From the NCBI GenBank assembly GCA_002785995.1, contig NHNV01000005.1, positions 248,001-312,000 of the forward strand: 64,000 nucleotides of DNA, read 5' to 3'. Source of the stretch: Mycosphaerelloides madeirae. Its lineage: Eukaryota; Ascomycota; Dothideomycetes; Mycosphaerellales; Mycosphaerellaceae. The notes under the pieces were generated by a model. That model saw only the letters and a list, made by a program, of their open reading frames with translations, was not told the DNA's origin and made no database searches. Position 1 is the stretch's first letter. Every line of letters begins with the position of its first letter. Positions 21,220 to 30,373 of the stretch are shown in pieces. The translations under genes and the position numbers were made by a program.

Positions 21220-22032
21220 ATGCCTTTCCAGACCCTCGACTTCAAGTGCGCCCTCGTCACCGGTGGAGGCGGTGGTATTGGCTTTGCTATATCGGAATAC
21301 CTGGTCTCCCAATCGAAAAAGGTCATCCTCGCTGGCCGTACGGAAAACAAACTCCAAGAAGCCGTCTCAAAACTCCAGTCAAAAGCCTCGAACAAGAAAG
21401 ATGTCTCCTACTACGTCCTAGACACCGGCGACATTCCCTCCATTCCGCCCTTTTGCAAGAAGCTTGTCTCCGAACACCCAGACCTGGACTGCCTTATCAA
21501 CAACGCAGGCGTGCAGCGACCACTCGACGTCAATGAGATGGCGCCGTCAGAATTCCTCTCCAAAGCGGACCAAGAGATCTCCATAAATATCTCCGGCCCA
21601 CTCCATTTGGCTCTAAACCTCCTCCCACACCTCTGCAGCAAACAACCCGGCGCAGTCATCATGAACGTTTCTTCCGTCCTGGGATACAATCCAACCTCTA
21701 TCATCAACCCCATCTACAACGGCACTAAATCCTGGGTGCATTTCTTCTCCATGAATCTGAGGACCCAGTTGGAAAAGGGCGAGGGGAATGTGAAGGTTAT
21801 TGAGATTGTTCCGCCCACAGTGTCGACGGATTTACATCGCGAGCGAGCGGATCCGAGGGATAATACCAAAGAGAAAAACCAGGCCGCATTATCTGTTGAC
21901 GAGTTCATGAAAGATTTGGTGGCCGGGTGGAAAGAAGGACGGGAGACGATAGGGGCGGGAATGGGGAAGAAGATCGTGGAACGATGGTTTGGGGAGTTTG
22001 GGGAGGATTACCAGCAGGCGGCGAGGGGATAG
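21220..22032 (+). CDS. Short-chain dehydrogenase/reductase (DltE-like)
   Basis: An intronless frame of 270 aa, the usual length of a classical SDR. TGGGGGIGFAIS (residues 14-25) is the Rossmann nucleotide loop of the TGxxxGIG type, AGRTENKL follows strand 2, NNAG occurs near 93, VSSVLGY gives the catalytic Ser (about 151), and YNGTK near 166-170 is the Tyr-x3-Lys pair. After it comes IEIVPPTVSTDLHR, the usual PP/PG-TxT segment. No signal peptide is present, so it is likely a cytosolic NAD(P)-dependent oxidoreductase; the relation to uncharacterised DltE-type oxidoreductases is by resemblance. The substrate cannot be told from sequence, and the neighbours do not suggest a pathway. Confidence 0.9.
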   Translation: MPFQTLDFKCALVTGGGGGIGFAISEYLVSQSKKVILAGRTENKLQEAVSKLQSKASNKKDVSYYVLDTGDIPSIPPFCKKLVSEHPDLDCLINNAGVQRPLDVNEMAPSEFLSKADQEISINISGPLHLALNLLPHLCSKQPGAVIMNVSSVLGYNPTSIINPIYNGTKSWVHFFSMNLRTQLEKGEGNVKVIEIVPPTVSTDLHRERADPRDNTKEKNQAALSVDEFMKDLVAGWKEGRETIGAGMGKKIVERWFGEFGEDYQQAARG

Positions 22033-22046
22033 AATGGTTCTGGAAT

Positions 22047-22135
22047 ATAAATAGATGCGGCTGGATTCAAGCCGAAGTTGTACGTCTCGAGATTTCGATG
22101 TTGGCAGGACGGATTTGTTCGTAGTCGCATGCCAT
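22047..22135. repeat. Diverged direct repeat, copy A
   Basis: Copy A and copy B (22245-22335) share AAATAG at the left, a GGATTTGTTCG core 62-63 bases later, and GCATA at the right. In the last 25 bases I count 20 matches; four of the five differences are transitions. It begins about 15 bases after the SDR stop codon. Confidence 0.45.
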
Positions 22136-22244
22136 AGTCGCGTTTGCTAATAGTGGGAACAAGGCCATCGAGGCTGGATCGGGAAAGAAGATTGTAGGGA
22201 GGCGACTCAATGGATCTGAAAATGATCATTAGAGAAAAAGGCAA

Positions 22245-22335
22245 GCAAATAGAATCGTCGGGAGAGGAAAATGAAGCAGTAGAGTTCGAAGTTTCCGACT
22301 TGAAAGGGTGGATTTGTTCGCGGTTGCACGGCATA
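22245..22335. repeat. Diverged direct repeat, copy B
   Basis: Second copy of the unit described at 22047-22135, same orientation, about 198 bases further on. It may come from a local tandem duplication of the SDR 3' flank. Confidence 0.45.
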
Positions 22336-22687
22336 ATCTTTGTCAGTAACGATGAGAGCAGAGGAATATCATGTTAGATCTCTACTAGCATTCAGTAAAT
22401 TCGTGCCACTAACTCTGACAGCAGGCCTATGTTCGAGCAATCATCCTTGAGGTGTGCAGCTTCTGCTGTTGTAGAGAGTAGAAATCTTCGGCGCTTTGCT
22501 GTACAGTATCTCAATAGCGGAGTTTGTGTCTAATCTACCTACCAGTGACAATGCTCGTGCACATAAAACCACCTTTTCCCCTCGTGACTGAACTCCTCTC
22601 GCCATGCAAAAACACAGAAGTCGAACATACGAACATGGAAGAGAGCTGGAAGTATCTTATTTGTACATCGACAAAACCAGAACAACT

Positions 22688-25441
22688 TCACCACCTTCGC
22701 GATCGCTCTTCGAATTGCTGGTACAGTGTGGGCGCAGGCTCTTCGCCTCCGGGTCCCTTGAGAGGTGGAGGTAGCTCGCTGTCGCCTATGGCTCCGGGCT
22801 CCGTAGCCTTGCCTGGAGGTGGCGGAGGAGGTACGCCACCGAAATATTTACTGAACTCGCCAGGATCTTCCCACGGCCGCTTGCCCAGCAGCCTCACCAT
22901 ATCATCGCGCGTCAGCATTTCGAGCTTGAGCAGCTCCTCTGCCACAAGAATGACCTCCTTGTTCTTCTCTTCCAGGAGCTGGCGACACTGCTTGTATGCT
23001 TCCGATACAATACGCTTGACTTCGGCGTCGATGGCCTGCGCCGTCTGCTCCGAGAAAGGCTTCTGGAACTGTGCATCCTGGCTTTCTGAGGCATCTGGGT
23101 AATACATGTACCCCAGATTAGACATGCCCCACTTGGTCACCATGGCGGTTGCCATACGCGTGACCTTGTTGAAGTCGTCGCTGGCTCCGCTGGTCACGGT
23201 GTCGAAGTGAAGCTCTTCGCTAACACGTCCTCCCAGGGTCATCGCCATACGGTCCATGAGTTGTTTCACGTTCATGAGTACAGCGTCGGCGCCGCCACCA
23301 GGAAGGTACTGCGCATATCCGAGCGCGCCCGAGCCACGTGGAATGATACTGACTTTCAGGAGAGGATCGGCATATTGAAAGTACCAGCCGCAGATAGCGT
23401 GGCCGGCTTCGTGGTAGGCGACAGTCTTCTTTTCTTCGGGCGTGAGGACCAAGCTCTTCTTTTCCAAACCGCCGATGACTCTCTCAATTGCCGTCTCGAA
23501 ATGCTTCATGACAACGGAATCTGCGGCCTCACGGGCGGCGACCAAGGCGGCTTCGTTGACACAGTTGGCAATATCAGCACCGGCGAAACCTGGCGTCAAG
23601 GCTGCTAGACGACCCTTAAGATGTTCGATATCTTCGTTGGTGACAATGTTCTTTAAGTGAACTCCAAATATTTGCTTGCGGCCATCCATAGTCGGTCGGT
23701 CAATGGCGATGTGTCTGTCGAATCGCCCAGGGCGCATCAGGGCCTTGTCAAGCACATCGGATCTGTTTGTTCCGGCAAGTACGACGACCTGCTCAGAAGT
23801 ATTGAATCCATCCATTTCTGTCAGGATTTGGTTCAGAGTGCTCTCCCGTTCATCGTTGCCGCCGCCAAAGGATTGTTTGGCTCGCGCTTTCCCAATGGCG
23901 TCGATTTCATCGATGAAGATGATACAAGGCGTGTTCTTGCGGGCGTTGGCGAATAGATCTCGGACTCTGCTGGGTCCCACACCCACAAACATCTCGACGA
24001 ACTCGGATCCAGACACGGAAAAGAACGGCACGCCACTCTCTCCAGCTGTGGCCTTTGCAAGAAGTGTCTTACCAGTACCAGGTGGTCCGGAAAGGATAGC
24101 GCCGCGAGGAATCTTCGCCCCGAGTTTCTGGAATCTGCCAGGATCCTTCAGAAAGCCAACAAACTCCATAATCTCGCGTTTCGCTTCGTCCATGCCAGCA
24201 ACGTCCGCAAATTTGACTTTGATGTCGGTCTCGTGGTTGAACTTCTTCGCACGGCTCTTGCCCATGCCGAAAACGCCACCTGGACCTCCACCACCGCCAC
24301 TAGACATCGCTCGCCGCGACATATACATGATAGCTCCAATGAAGAGAATAGTGGGACCGAAAGCGAGCACAGTGTTGATCCAGCCAATTTCTTCGTGGTA
24401 CGAGATCGGTATTCTCTCCGAGCTGGGAATCCCCAGGGCATTTTGTGCCTCTTCGACTCGTCGCTCAAAAGCCTCCACGGAGCCAATGCTGAAGTAATAG
24501 TAGAAACCGGGATTCTTTGCGGGTGACTCTGGGTATATTGAGCCAACTTTTTCCCGGTGTAAGTGCACGCGTACTCGATTGCCATTGACAACGACTAGCT
24601 TCTCCACGAGGCCCTTGTCGAGGAACGTTGTTCGTAATTCCTGCCAGGTGATCTCCTTGTTGCTATCGCCAGGGATAACGAGGCGCCACATGAAGTACGC
24701 AGCGAAAGCGCTGATGAGGATGTTTTGAAGGTCGAGTTTGAACTCAAAGACGTTCATGCCAGAGTCATCCTTCTTTTTCTTGTCCTTTGTCTTCCCGTCT
24801 TTGCTCTTCGAAGAACCGGGTCCAAAGTCATCTGAAGTTTTCTGCTGAGGCTCGCCTTCTCCTCCTTCTTTCTTTTCGTTTATCGATTGTTCCGCGGTCT
24901 GTCGAGCCAGTTGCGATGTAACGCGCCATAATGTGGCCGCTCTGGATGGGGACATGCCTTCTTTGGTGACTTCTTCAATAGTTTGTCGCAATTCTTCCGG
25001 TATGCCTTGTTTCCTTAGCCGCTGAAACGCGCGGTCCATCTCCTCTACCATACTGGCCGGCATTCCCTTCTTGATAAGATTGAAAGTGTCCTGCAAGGCT
25101 TTCTCTTCTGTCGGAGTCAGCTTCGTTCGACCAGGAAGGAGACCGTCTTCCTCGGTGTCAGGCTTATTGCTCGGGGGCTTTGGATCCGAAGACATGGGGG
25201 AGTTCTGGGAGTAGAGATGCTCCATGCCCTTGGGCGCAGACGCAGGTGTCTTGCCATCCTTGCCCTCGGGCTTCTTGGGCTCTTTCGGCTGCGTGGCGTA
25301 CTGCCGACTCCGCGCATATGCGTACAGCGGCCGTGGAAGAGAGTCAGGTCGTCGCGCAAGAGTCTGAGATAAGGCGGCGGCGTCTAAGAGTTGCCGCGAT
25401 GACTTGGCCAGCGAGTGCGGCCGCCGGAGGAGAGTCGTCAT
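22688..25441 (-). CDS. yta12: Mitochondrial m-AAA protease subunit (Yta12/Afg3, FtsH family)
   Basis: An intronless frame of 917 aa. The N-terminus is Arg/Ser/Leu-rich without acidic residues for about 45 residues, a typical mitochondrial presequence (ends near RQYATQ). A first membrane segment lies near 235-250 and a second near 360-378 (NTVLAFGPTILFIGAIMYM), with the FtsH extracellular-type domain between. The AAA domain has GPPGTGKT near 452 (Walker A), IIFIDEIDAIG (Walker B) and the second region of homology ending RPGRFDRHI. The zinc protease domain has HEAGH near 675 and the third ligand region SEELHFDTVTSGASDD. The protein degrades unassembled inner-membrane proteins and processes substrates in the matrix. 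The C-terminus is Pro/Gly-rich. The ortholog could be either yeast subunit; Yta12 is my preference. Confidence 0.92.
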   Translation of the reverse strand: MTTLLRRPHSLAKSSRQLLDAAALSQTLARRPDSLPRPLYAYARSRQYATQPKEPKKPEGKDGKTPASAPKGMEHLYSQNSPMSSDPKPPSNKPDTEEDGLLPGRTKLTPTEEKALQDTFNLIKKGMPASMVEEMDRAFQRLRKQGIPEELRQTIEEVTKEGMSPSRAATLWRVTSQLARQTAEQSINEKKEGGEGEPQQKTSDDFGPGSSKSKDGKTKDKKKKDDSGMNVFEFKLDLQNILISAFAAYFMWRLVIPGDSNKEITWQELRTTFLDKGLVEKLVVVNGNRVRVHLHREKVGSIYPESPAKNPGFYYYFSIGSVEAFERRVEEAQNALGIPSSERIPISYHEEIGWINTVLAFGPTILFIGAIMYMSRRAMSSGGGGGPGGVFGMGKSRAKKFNHETDIKVKFADVAGMDEAKREIMEFVGFLKDPGRFQKLGAKIPRGAILSGPPGTGKTLLAKATAGESGVPFFSVSGSEFVEMFVGVGPSRVRDLFANARKNTPCIIFIDEIDAIGKARAKQSFGGGNDERESTLNQILTEMDGFNTSEQVVVLAGTNRSDVLDKALMRPGRFDRHIAIDRPTMDGRKQIFGVHLKNIVTNEDIEHLKGRLAALTPGFAGADIANCVNEAALVAAREAADSVVMKHFETAIERVIGGLEKKSLVLTPEEKKTVAYHEAGHAICGWYFQYADPLLKVSIIPRGSGALGYAQYLPGGGADAVLMNVKQLMDRMAMTLGGRVSEELHFDTVTSGASDDFNKVTRMATAMVTKWGMSNLGYMYYPDASESQDAQFQKPFSEQTAQAIDAEVKRIVSEAYKQCRQLLEEKNKEVILVAEELLKLEMLTRDDMVRLLGKRPWEDPGEFSKYFGGVPPPPPPGKATEPGAIGDSELPPPLKGPGGEEPAPTLYQQFEERSRRW

Positions 25442-25985
25442 CGTGGTCGGAGGGAGGGAGGGAGGTGCAGGCCACTTGTGCTAGGACCTTATCGCAAGCG
25501 AAGTACCATCGGCAGTGTGTTCGAGGGTGGGGGAGAGCAGTGAGTGTTGGGGAGGAGATGGGGTGCGCCGCGAAGTCGATGGCCAAGTCGAAGCTCGAGA
25601 GACGAGATGAATGACGAGCGGACTCAAAAGAGCGCTAGTGGCAGGAACTCCGCTTGGCAGCTGATATATCGGCAATCTACTACGTACGCTTTCTATTATC
25701 GAAGGCTCTTCTCAAGAGTGTAACCTTGGGAAGAAGAAATGTAGGGTGTCTTGCATCCTTGGAATTCAATCTCTAATGAGAAGACTATAAAGCCGCACTC
25801 CTCACGTGCTCTTGCATTCTTCGCTCGTGCATGTAACTTCTAGCCGCCTCACGATGGTGCGGTGAATCGCAACATATCTCATGTTTAAGTCGCCGTGACT
25901 GCAGCTCGACATCGACCTCCTCCTTTGAGCCATACCCGCACGATTAGGTCTCGGTCACATTCATCAAGAAACTCCAAGAGCAACA
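25442..25985. other. Divergent promoter region
   Basis: 544 bases between the m-AAA protease (minus) and the cysteine-rich small protein (plus). A TATAAA (25786-25791) and a CACGTG (25803-25808) lie within about 200 bases of the plus-strand start. Confidence 0.5.
25786..25791 (+). promoter_or_regulatory. TATA-like box upstream of the cysteine-rich protein gene
   Basis: TATAAA, 195 bases before the ATG at 25986, followed 11 bases later by the palindrome CACGTG (25803-25808), a core site for bHLH factors. Position is plausible for a fungal core promoter with a moderate leader. No experimental support. Confidence 0.3.
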
Positions 25986-26473
25986 ATGTGTAAACCCCTC
26001 ACGGTTTCGTGCCAACGGCCAAACGCCCCTCACGGCATCCACATCTCCGATCACTGCTACACATTCGCGGATCTGATGATCCCCTGCCGAAAGCCTGGTA
26101 CTACCACATGTCGCAAGCATTCCGAAGAGCTGAGAGATTTCCAAAGCCCAACCACGATATGTGCTGGTGAGTCACGAGCATCATGAGCTGACCCGACACT
26201 CTGATCCACTGACGCTTCACAGGTCGAGAAGCAGGCTTCAAGCCAGGCACGCAGGAATGCGAGTCTCAATGTGTACACTCTCTCGAGCGTTATGGCAGGG
26301 CGTTGCACCAAGTAAACACCAAGGGTCTCGGGAGGATTTCGAAGGCGAGACCCGGATTTTGGGGCATTTTCAAGCGGGTCAGCAACCGTGAGGAGTCGTC
26401 AAGAAAGACGCCGCGGATCTCAGACGATGAGAATCCGTTGGAAGGCGCAGAGAGCGTGGCACCAAGACGATAA
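25986..26473 (+). CDS. Small cysteine-rich protein of unknown function
   Basis: Exons 25986-26166 and 26223-26473, with a 56-nt GTGAGT..CAG intron, give 143 aa. The first 85 residues carry nine Cys (first at residue 2) plus several His, for example HISDHCYTF and CRKPGTTTCRKH, spaced like a metal-binding or disulphide-linked fold. There is no signal peptide, so an intracellular zinc-binding module is more likely than a secreted effector. The C-terminal half is basic and polar with a GFWGIFKRV patch. I do not recognise a family. The intron splits a Gly codon exactly and the downstream frame stays open, which supports the gene. It lies head to head with the m-AAA protease gene. Confidence 0.65.
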
Positions 26474-26660
26474 GACGCAGCCAGCTTATGGCAGTAGACG
26501 GAGGTCTTCATAATTATAACTCACGACTTCCTCGATGCTTCGCGCCATTCTCTGTCTCTTCCGTAGCGTCGATAAGAGAGTGCTTGAATATTGATGAACG
26601 CCGTGGATCTGCAAAGTAAGCTCGAGAGAAGGTAGTCGAACGAGTGGAGTCTCGTCAAAC

Positions 26661-27521
26661 TCAAGTGGCCTTCCCCTTCCCCTTGCCTTCATATGTAGGA
26701 GCCGGCTTCTCATCCTCGGAATCATCTTCCTCCTCGTCATCCCAGCCGAAGAAGCTTCTCCCGGCAGGATCCTCAGCTTTCGCATTTTCACTTGATCCTG
26801 AGCTCTCTTCTCCTGCCTCGTCTTCACTTCGATCATCCTCGTCCATGTCGCTTTCGCTTCCTGTTCGCTCATTCTGTAGCTCTCTCATGGCTTTCAACAC
26901 AGCCTCTCGCGTCTTATCCTCTGCCAGCTCTTTGCTTTCAACGTATTGCGCATCCAGTCGCCCGCTATTCGCGCCGGCCTTGCCGCTTCTGATTTCCTCT
27001 TCTCTTCGTTCGGCCGCCTCCACGACAGCTTCCCATCGTTTCTTTTTCTCCTCTTTCTCTTTTTGCTCCATCTCCGGTTTGATAGCCAAATAATCTGCCA
27101 GCTTTTTCGCTTCATCGACGGTGCGTAGTCTGCGGCCATCGAGATTACGATTTGAGCCATTTAGGTTTTGGTTTTGATTGCGATTCTTTCGACTGCTCAT
27201 GCGCCCACCAGCAGCGCGAAGCTGAGAGCCAAAACCGCCCTTGCCACCGCATAGTCTTCGATGTAATCGTAGAGATAGGAGTGTGTCCGTCGGGGAGCTG
27301 AGGAGGCTAGTGATTGGGTCATGGCTGCAAGGTGTGAGTTGCTTGTTGGACACGGTTGTAATCAGTAGCGAGTGGTCGAGGACAGGTAAGCGATCGAGGA
27401 TTGACGAGTAGACATCGCCGACTGAGGCAGATGATAATGTAGGCAAAGAGAGTGTTCGCGGAAGCCCAAGGCCAGCGAAGGTTGCGAGAAGAACGTTGAT
27501 CGTGTGAGCGTCTTCAGCCAT
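26661..27521 (-). CDS. sde2: Sde2-like splicing / genome-maintenance protein
   Basis: The ATG at 27521 gives 286 aa (an open frame extends further upstream, but this start opens directly with the ubiquitin-like fold, MAEDAHTINVLLATF). The N-terminal ubiquitin-like domain ends at RRLCGGKGGFGSQLRAAGG, which carries the GG-KGG processing site of Sde2, where ubiquitin-specific proteases release the C-terminal part with an N-terminal Lys. A basic Asn/Arg stretch follows, then a highly charged coiled coil (residues ~125-215) and an acidic tail (DEDDRSEDE, DDEEEDDSEDE) that ends basic, GKGKGKAT. In fission yeast Sde2 is a spliceosomal protein needed for telomeric silencing and splicing of particular introns. 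The assignment rests on the processing site and the layout. Confidence 0.85.
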   Translation of the reverse strand: MAEDAHTINVLLATFAGLGLPRTLSLPTLSSASVGDVYSSILDRLPVLDHSLLITTVSNKQLTPCSHDPITSLLSSPTDTLLSLRLHRRLCGGKGGFGSQLRAAGGRMSSRKNRNQNQNLNGSNRNLDGRRLRTVDEAKKLADYLAIKPEMEQKEKEEKKKRWEAVVEAAERREEEIRSGKAGANSGRLDAQYVESKELAEDKTREAVLKAMRELQNERTGSESDMDEDDRSEDEAGEESSGSSENAKAEDPAGRSFFGWDDEEEDDSEDEKPAPTYEGKGKGKAT

Positions 27522-28248
27522 GGTGATAGTGAAGATACGACAGTATCGAGATGCGGATGCGTGGTATTCAGTAACGGGTCGGAGAACTCTGCAGAGTAGT
27601 ATGGCGGGGAAGTGAAGTGTCAGCACAGTCGAAAAGTCCGTGCGCCAGCTAGACTCTGCGCTAACCCGCGCTATCAAGTTTGTGCCTTCCATGTGACTCC
27701 ATCTATCCTACCTCCAACATCAACACAAGTCGATTCCATTGATTGACTGAGCTTCTTACAACGCGACGAAGACAATCATGACTAACGCGGCTCCCGGGGA
27801 ACCATCCTGACAATGTACAGGCTGGCAGCTTGCCTTTGGCTAGCCCTGCTCGACTCCAGAACCGAAAAGGCCATCGTCTCCAACTACCGGAGCAGGAGTA
27901 GCCTCCAGGTGGCCTCTGGGAGAAAGCACGATCGATCTCCAACCTCCGGGCTATCCCACATTTTTAGTTGCATCTACGACAAAGTATGTTGCCGACAACC
28001 CTCTTGTTTCAGCCACCTAGTTGGCGAGTCTTCGTCTTTCAGAAAGTTGTGTGTACCATTCACTGCTTACGGAAATCAAGCCTACCCACCATCAAATGTT
28101 ATAGGTCTGTCGCTCTGTTCGCAGACGAGGCACAAGTATCGCTTTACATTCAATTATTCTACACAATATCAAACTCTTGTTTACTTGCAGAAATACTGTC
28201 CAAACCAAGTCACATTATCCGAGCTCTTGCACAAACTCAACTTACATT
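27522..28248. other. Intergenic region
   Basis: 727 bases between the divergent Sde2 gene and the peroxiredoxin pseudogene. The 167-aa plus-strand frame at 27813-28316 overlaps the pseudogene start in another frame and has no domain features. No other signal is seen. Confidence 0.4.
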
Positions 28249-29207
28249 ATGGCTGTCGCAATTGGACAACCAGCACCGATTTTCAAGGCCAAAGCTGTCG
28301 AGGACGGAAGACTTAAAGGTGGGGTTTCTGAGTCGCAAAGGACTTTACAGCTAGCGACCTTCAGAAATAAGTCTCTCGACCTACACAGAAGCTCATCATT
28401 GGCTTGTCCTGATATTCTTCCCGAAAGCCTGGAGCTTCATTTGCCTCACCGAAATCAAGGCTTTTATCGCTCGTCACGACGAATTTCTCTACCAGCGGCA
28501 CTGTGGAGTCGTGTTCTCTTCCACAGACAACGAGCACTGCCTCAAGGCCTGGAATCATGTCTCCGACATGGAGGGTGGCCTTGGTAGTGCACCAAATGCC
28601 TCTTCTCAGCGACAGCAATCACCAGATCAGTCGCGATTTTGGCGTGTTGATTGAATAGGAAGGCGTCGCACAGCGGGCGCTTTTTATCATCGATCCGAAG
28701 GGTCTTATCCGAAGCATGGCCGTCAATGATGCGGAAAGCGGTCGCTCTATGGACAAGACCCAGCGCGTGGTGGACGCTCTTATGTTCAAGGACGAATTTG
28801 GCGAGGGCTGTCCTATTTACTGGAAGAAGGGAGACAAAGGCATCGACGTCAAGACTAAGGACGGCACCGAAGGTGCCATCGAGATCAGTGGCTCTCCGAG
28901 AAAGGCTACCTTGCTTGACTGGGCTCGACCAAAGCTCCAGAGTGCTTGGCGCGGCGCCTTTCAGCACTGCGTTCAGACGGTACCCTCTTCAAGGCCGTCG
29001 GTTGTTCTTGGGCATGAACATCAGCGTAGTCAGTCCAATGTTGGCTACCAGAGTCCTCTCGTCAGCCCTGGAAGTACTAGAGCGGGTGGCACCAGCGGAT
29101 TTGATAGTCAACTGGACGACGCTATCAACGCCCAGAAAATTACTCAGGCCATTCTGGACAACATGCAAACCGCTATGTCAAATCATACTATTGGCGTGGT
29201 GCCTTGA
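28249..29207 (+). pseudogene. Peroxiredoxin (AhpC/TSA type) pseudogene
   Basis: A 2-Cys-type peroxiredoxin can be followed across three frame segments. Exon 1 (28249-28318) starts MAVAIGQPAPIF. A normal 46-nt intron (28319-28364) leads to EISLSTYTEAHHWLVLIFF and PKAWSFICLTE, the peroxidatic-Cys loop with Leu where Pro follows the Cys in the family. The frame then breaks: near 28584-28588 two bases are missing (or one added), and the reading moves to another frame (SDSNHQISRDFGVLIE). There a TAG stop at 28656-28658 interrupts the conserved acidic turn before EGVAQRALFIIDPKG. The same frame then runs intact to 29207, including ALMFKDEFGEGC with a late Cys. No splice choice that I could find removes both lesions without deleting conserved core. 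I infer a recent, inactive copy; translation would stop early. Confidence 0.75.
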
Positions 29208-29422
29208 GGAAAACTTTCAAAGATCACTGTGGGATACACGTTGGTCGAGATGAGGAATATGAAGTAATCTTGTATGATTAATGCTGTATTCGAGGTCATG
29301 TAGATATGTGACCAATAATGTCAATCAGGAATACCGCGCTACCGCGAGAAGTTCTCGTCTTTTGCGTCCAAGCAAAATCGAATCACCATCAGCCCATTTG
29401 GATAGCATTGGGAAACGGCGGT

Positions 29423-29987
29423 CTACGGGAACTCTTTCTCCAGTAGATCCTTGAGGGGACCGTAGACCTCAGGCCATCTGTGACTCTCATTCGCTAACAT
29501 ATTGACACAGAACACCGGAGGTGATTTCTTTGGGGTGGTACCTGGAGGAGCCGTAATCCGAGCAATAGACATTGTGCAGGCATTGATTTCGACATCCATG
29601 TCGGTTTCATCTTGCATGAGACTGCGAACCAAAGCCCCCACTTTTTGGGTAGTTGCTGCAGAGATAGCGAGTGTTCGGCCATCGACGTAGTGGAAGCGGC
29701 TGAATTAGACCGGCTAGTCGGAATGGAGCCCATATCGGCCATCGATAGGATCTCCATAGGGTGGGTGGTACGCAGGGACGTCGAAAGCGTAGCGAGTGAA
29801 TGGTAATCTTACATTGCTGGGCGTGGTGGTTGACGCCTTGTTACCAGATGATTGTGGCATGACTGGAGCTTCTGGCCACGAAATGTGAGGGTTTGGATTG
29901 CGAAATGGCTGCGTGATCATGGAAATCTTTGACGAGGTATAGGTTTGGATCAACAATCTCATCGCAGCGAGGACGACGGGAGTTCAT
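29423..29987 (-). CDS. Hypothetical small protein
   Basis: Exons 29987-29845 and 29699-29423, joined across a 145-nt intron (donor GTAACA, acceptor GGTCTAATTCAG, which contains a branch-like CTAAT), give 139 aa starting at MNSRRPRCDEIVDP. The joined protein has regular alternation of charged and hydrophobic residues, with HATIICRFHYVDGRTLAIS across the splice and a C-terminal PLKDLLEKEFP helix. Another frame across the intron is also open for some distance and contains two stops (TAG, TAA) just before the acceptor, consistent with intron sequence. No family is recognised. It ends 216 bases from the peroxiredoxin pseudogene, tail to tail. Confidence 0.45.
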
Positions 29988-30373
29988 GGTGAATTTATAT
30001 GTGAGGCGCTGCCGATTTGAGTTTTCGCCATGAGGACTGCGACCAAGCTTGAGACTTGTGCTGCGTTCGGCTCGGCGAGACGCTGAAATATTGAGATCGA
30101 AATATCTGATCGCATTGTCGTGGTATTCGAGCAGCTCAGTTGGTTTCGAAGCAGTATTATCAAATGGGACTGGTGTCAACCTGAAGCTGTGGAAAGAGGA
30201 GATCAGCGTGAAGTTGTGGAAAGAGGTGCCCGTGCTGGAAGCTAGTACAGAGCTTGTCCCAACCCCTTAAAGAACCTGGCAACAGCAGCCAGCGACAACA
30301 ACAGAAGGAACAACTCAATTCGAACCATTCAGGGCTGAAACATCGTGCAGCTAGCAGTCTGGGCGATGCAACA
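29988..30373. other. Divergent promoter region
   Basis: 386 bases between the small minus-strand gene and the Gpi14 gene. The frames extending into it lack ATG starts. No recognisable element was seen. Confidence 0.4.

Larger units (their letters stand above)
22033..22687. other. Intergenic region with a diverged direct repeat
   Basis: 655 bases between convergent genes (SDR, plus; m-AAA protease, minus). It contains two diverged copies of an ~85-base unit, listed separately, and the 3' UTRs. The ORF spanning 22008-22334 on the minus strand is only a reading of that repeat. Confidence 0.5.

Noticed and set aside
27813..28316. A 167-codon plus-strand frame running into the peroxiredoxin pseudogene.
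   Set aside because: It overlaps the peroxiredoxin start in another frame, and the peroxiredoxin frame is clearly the evolved one.
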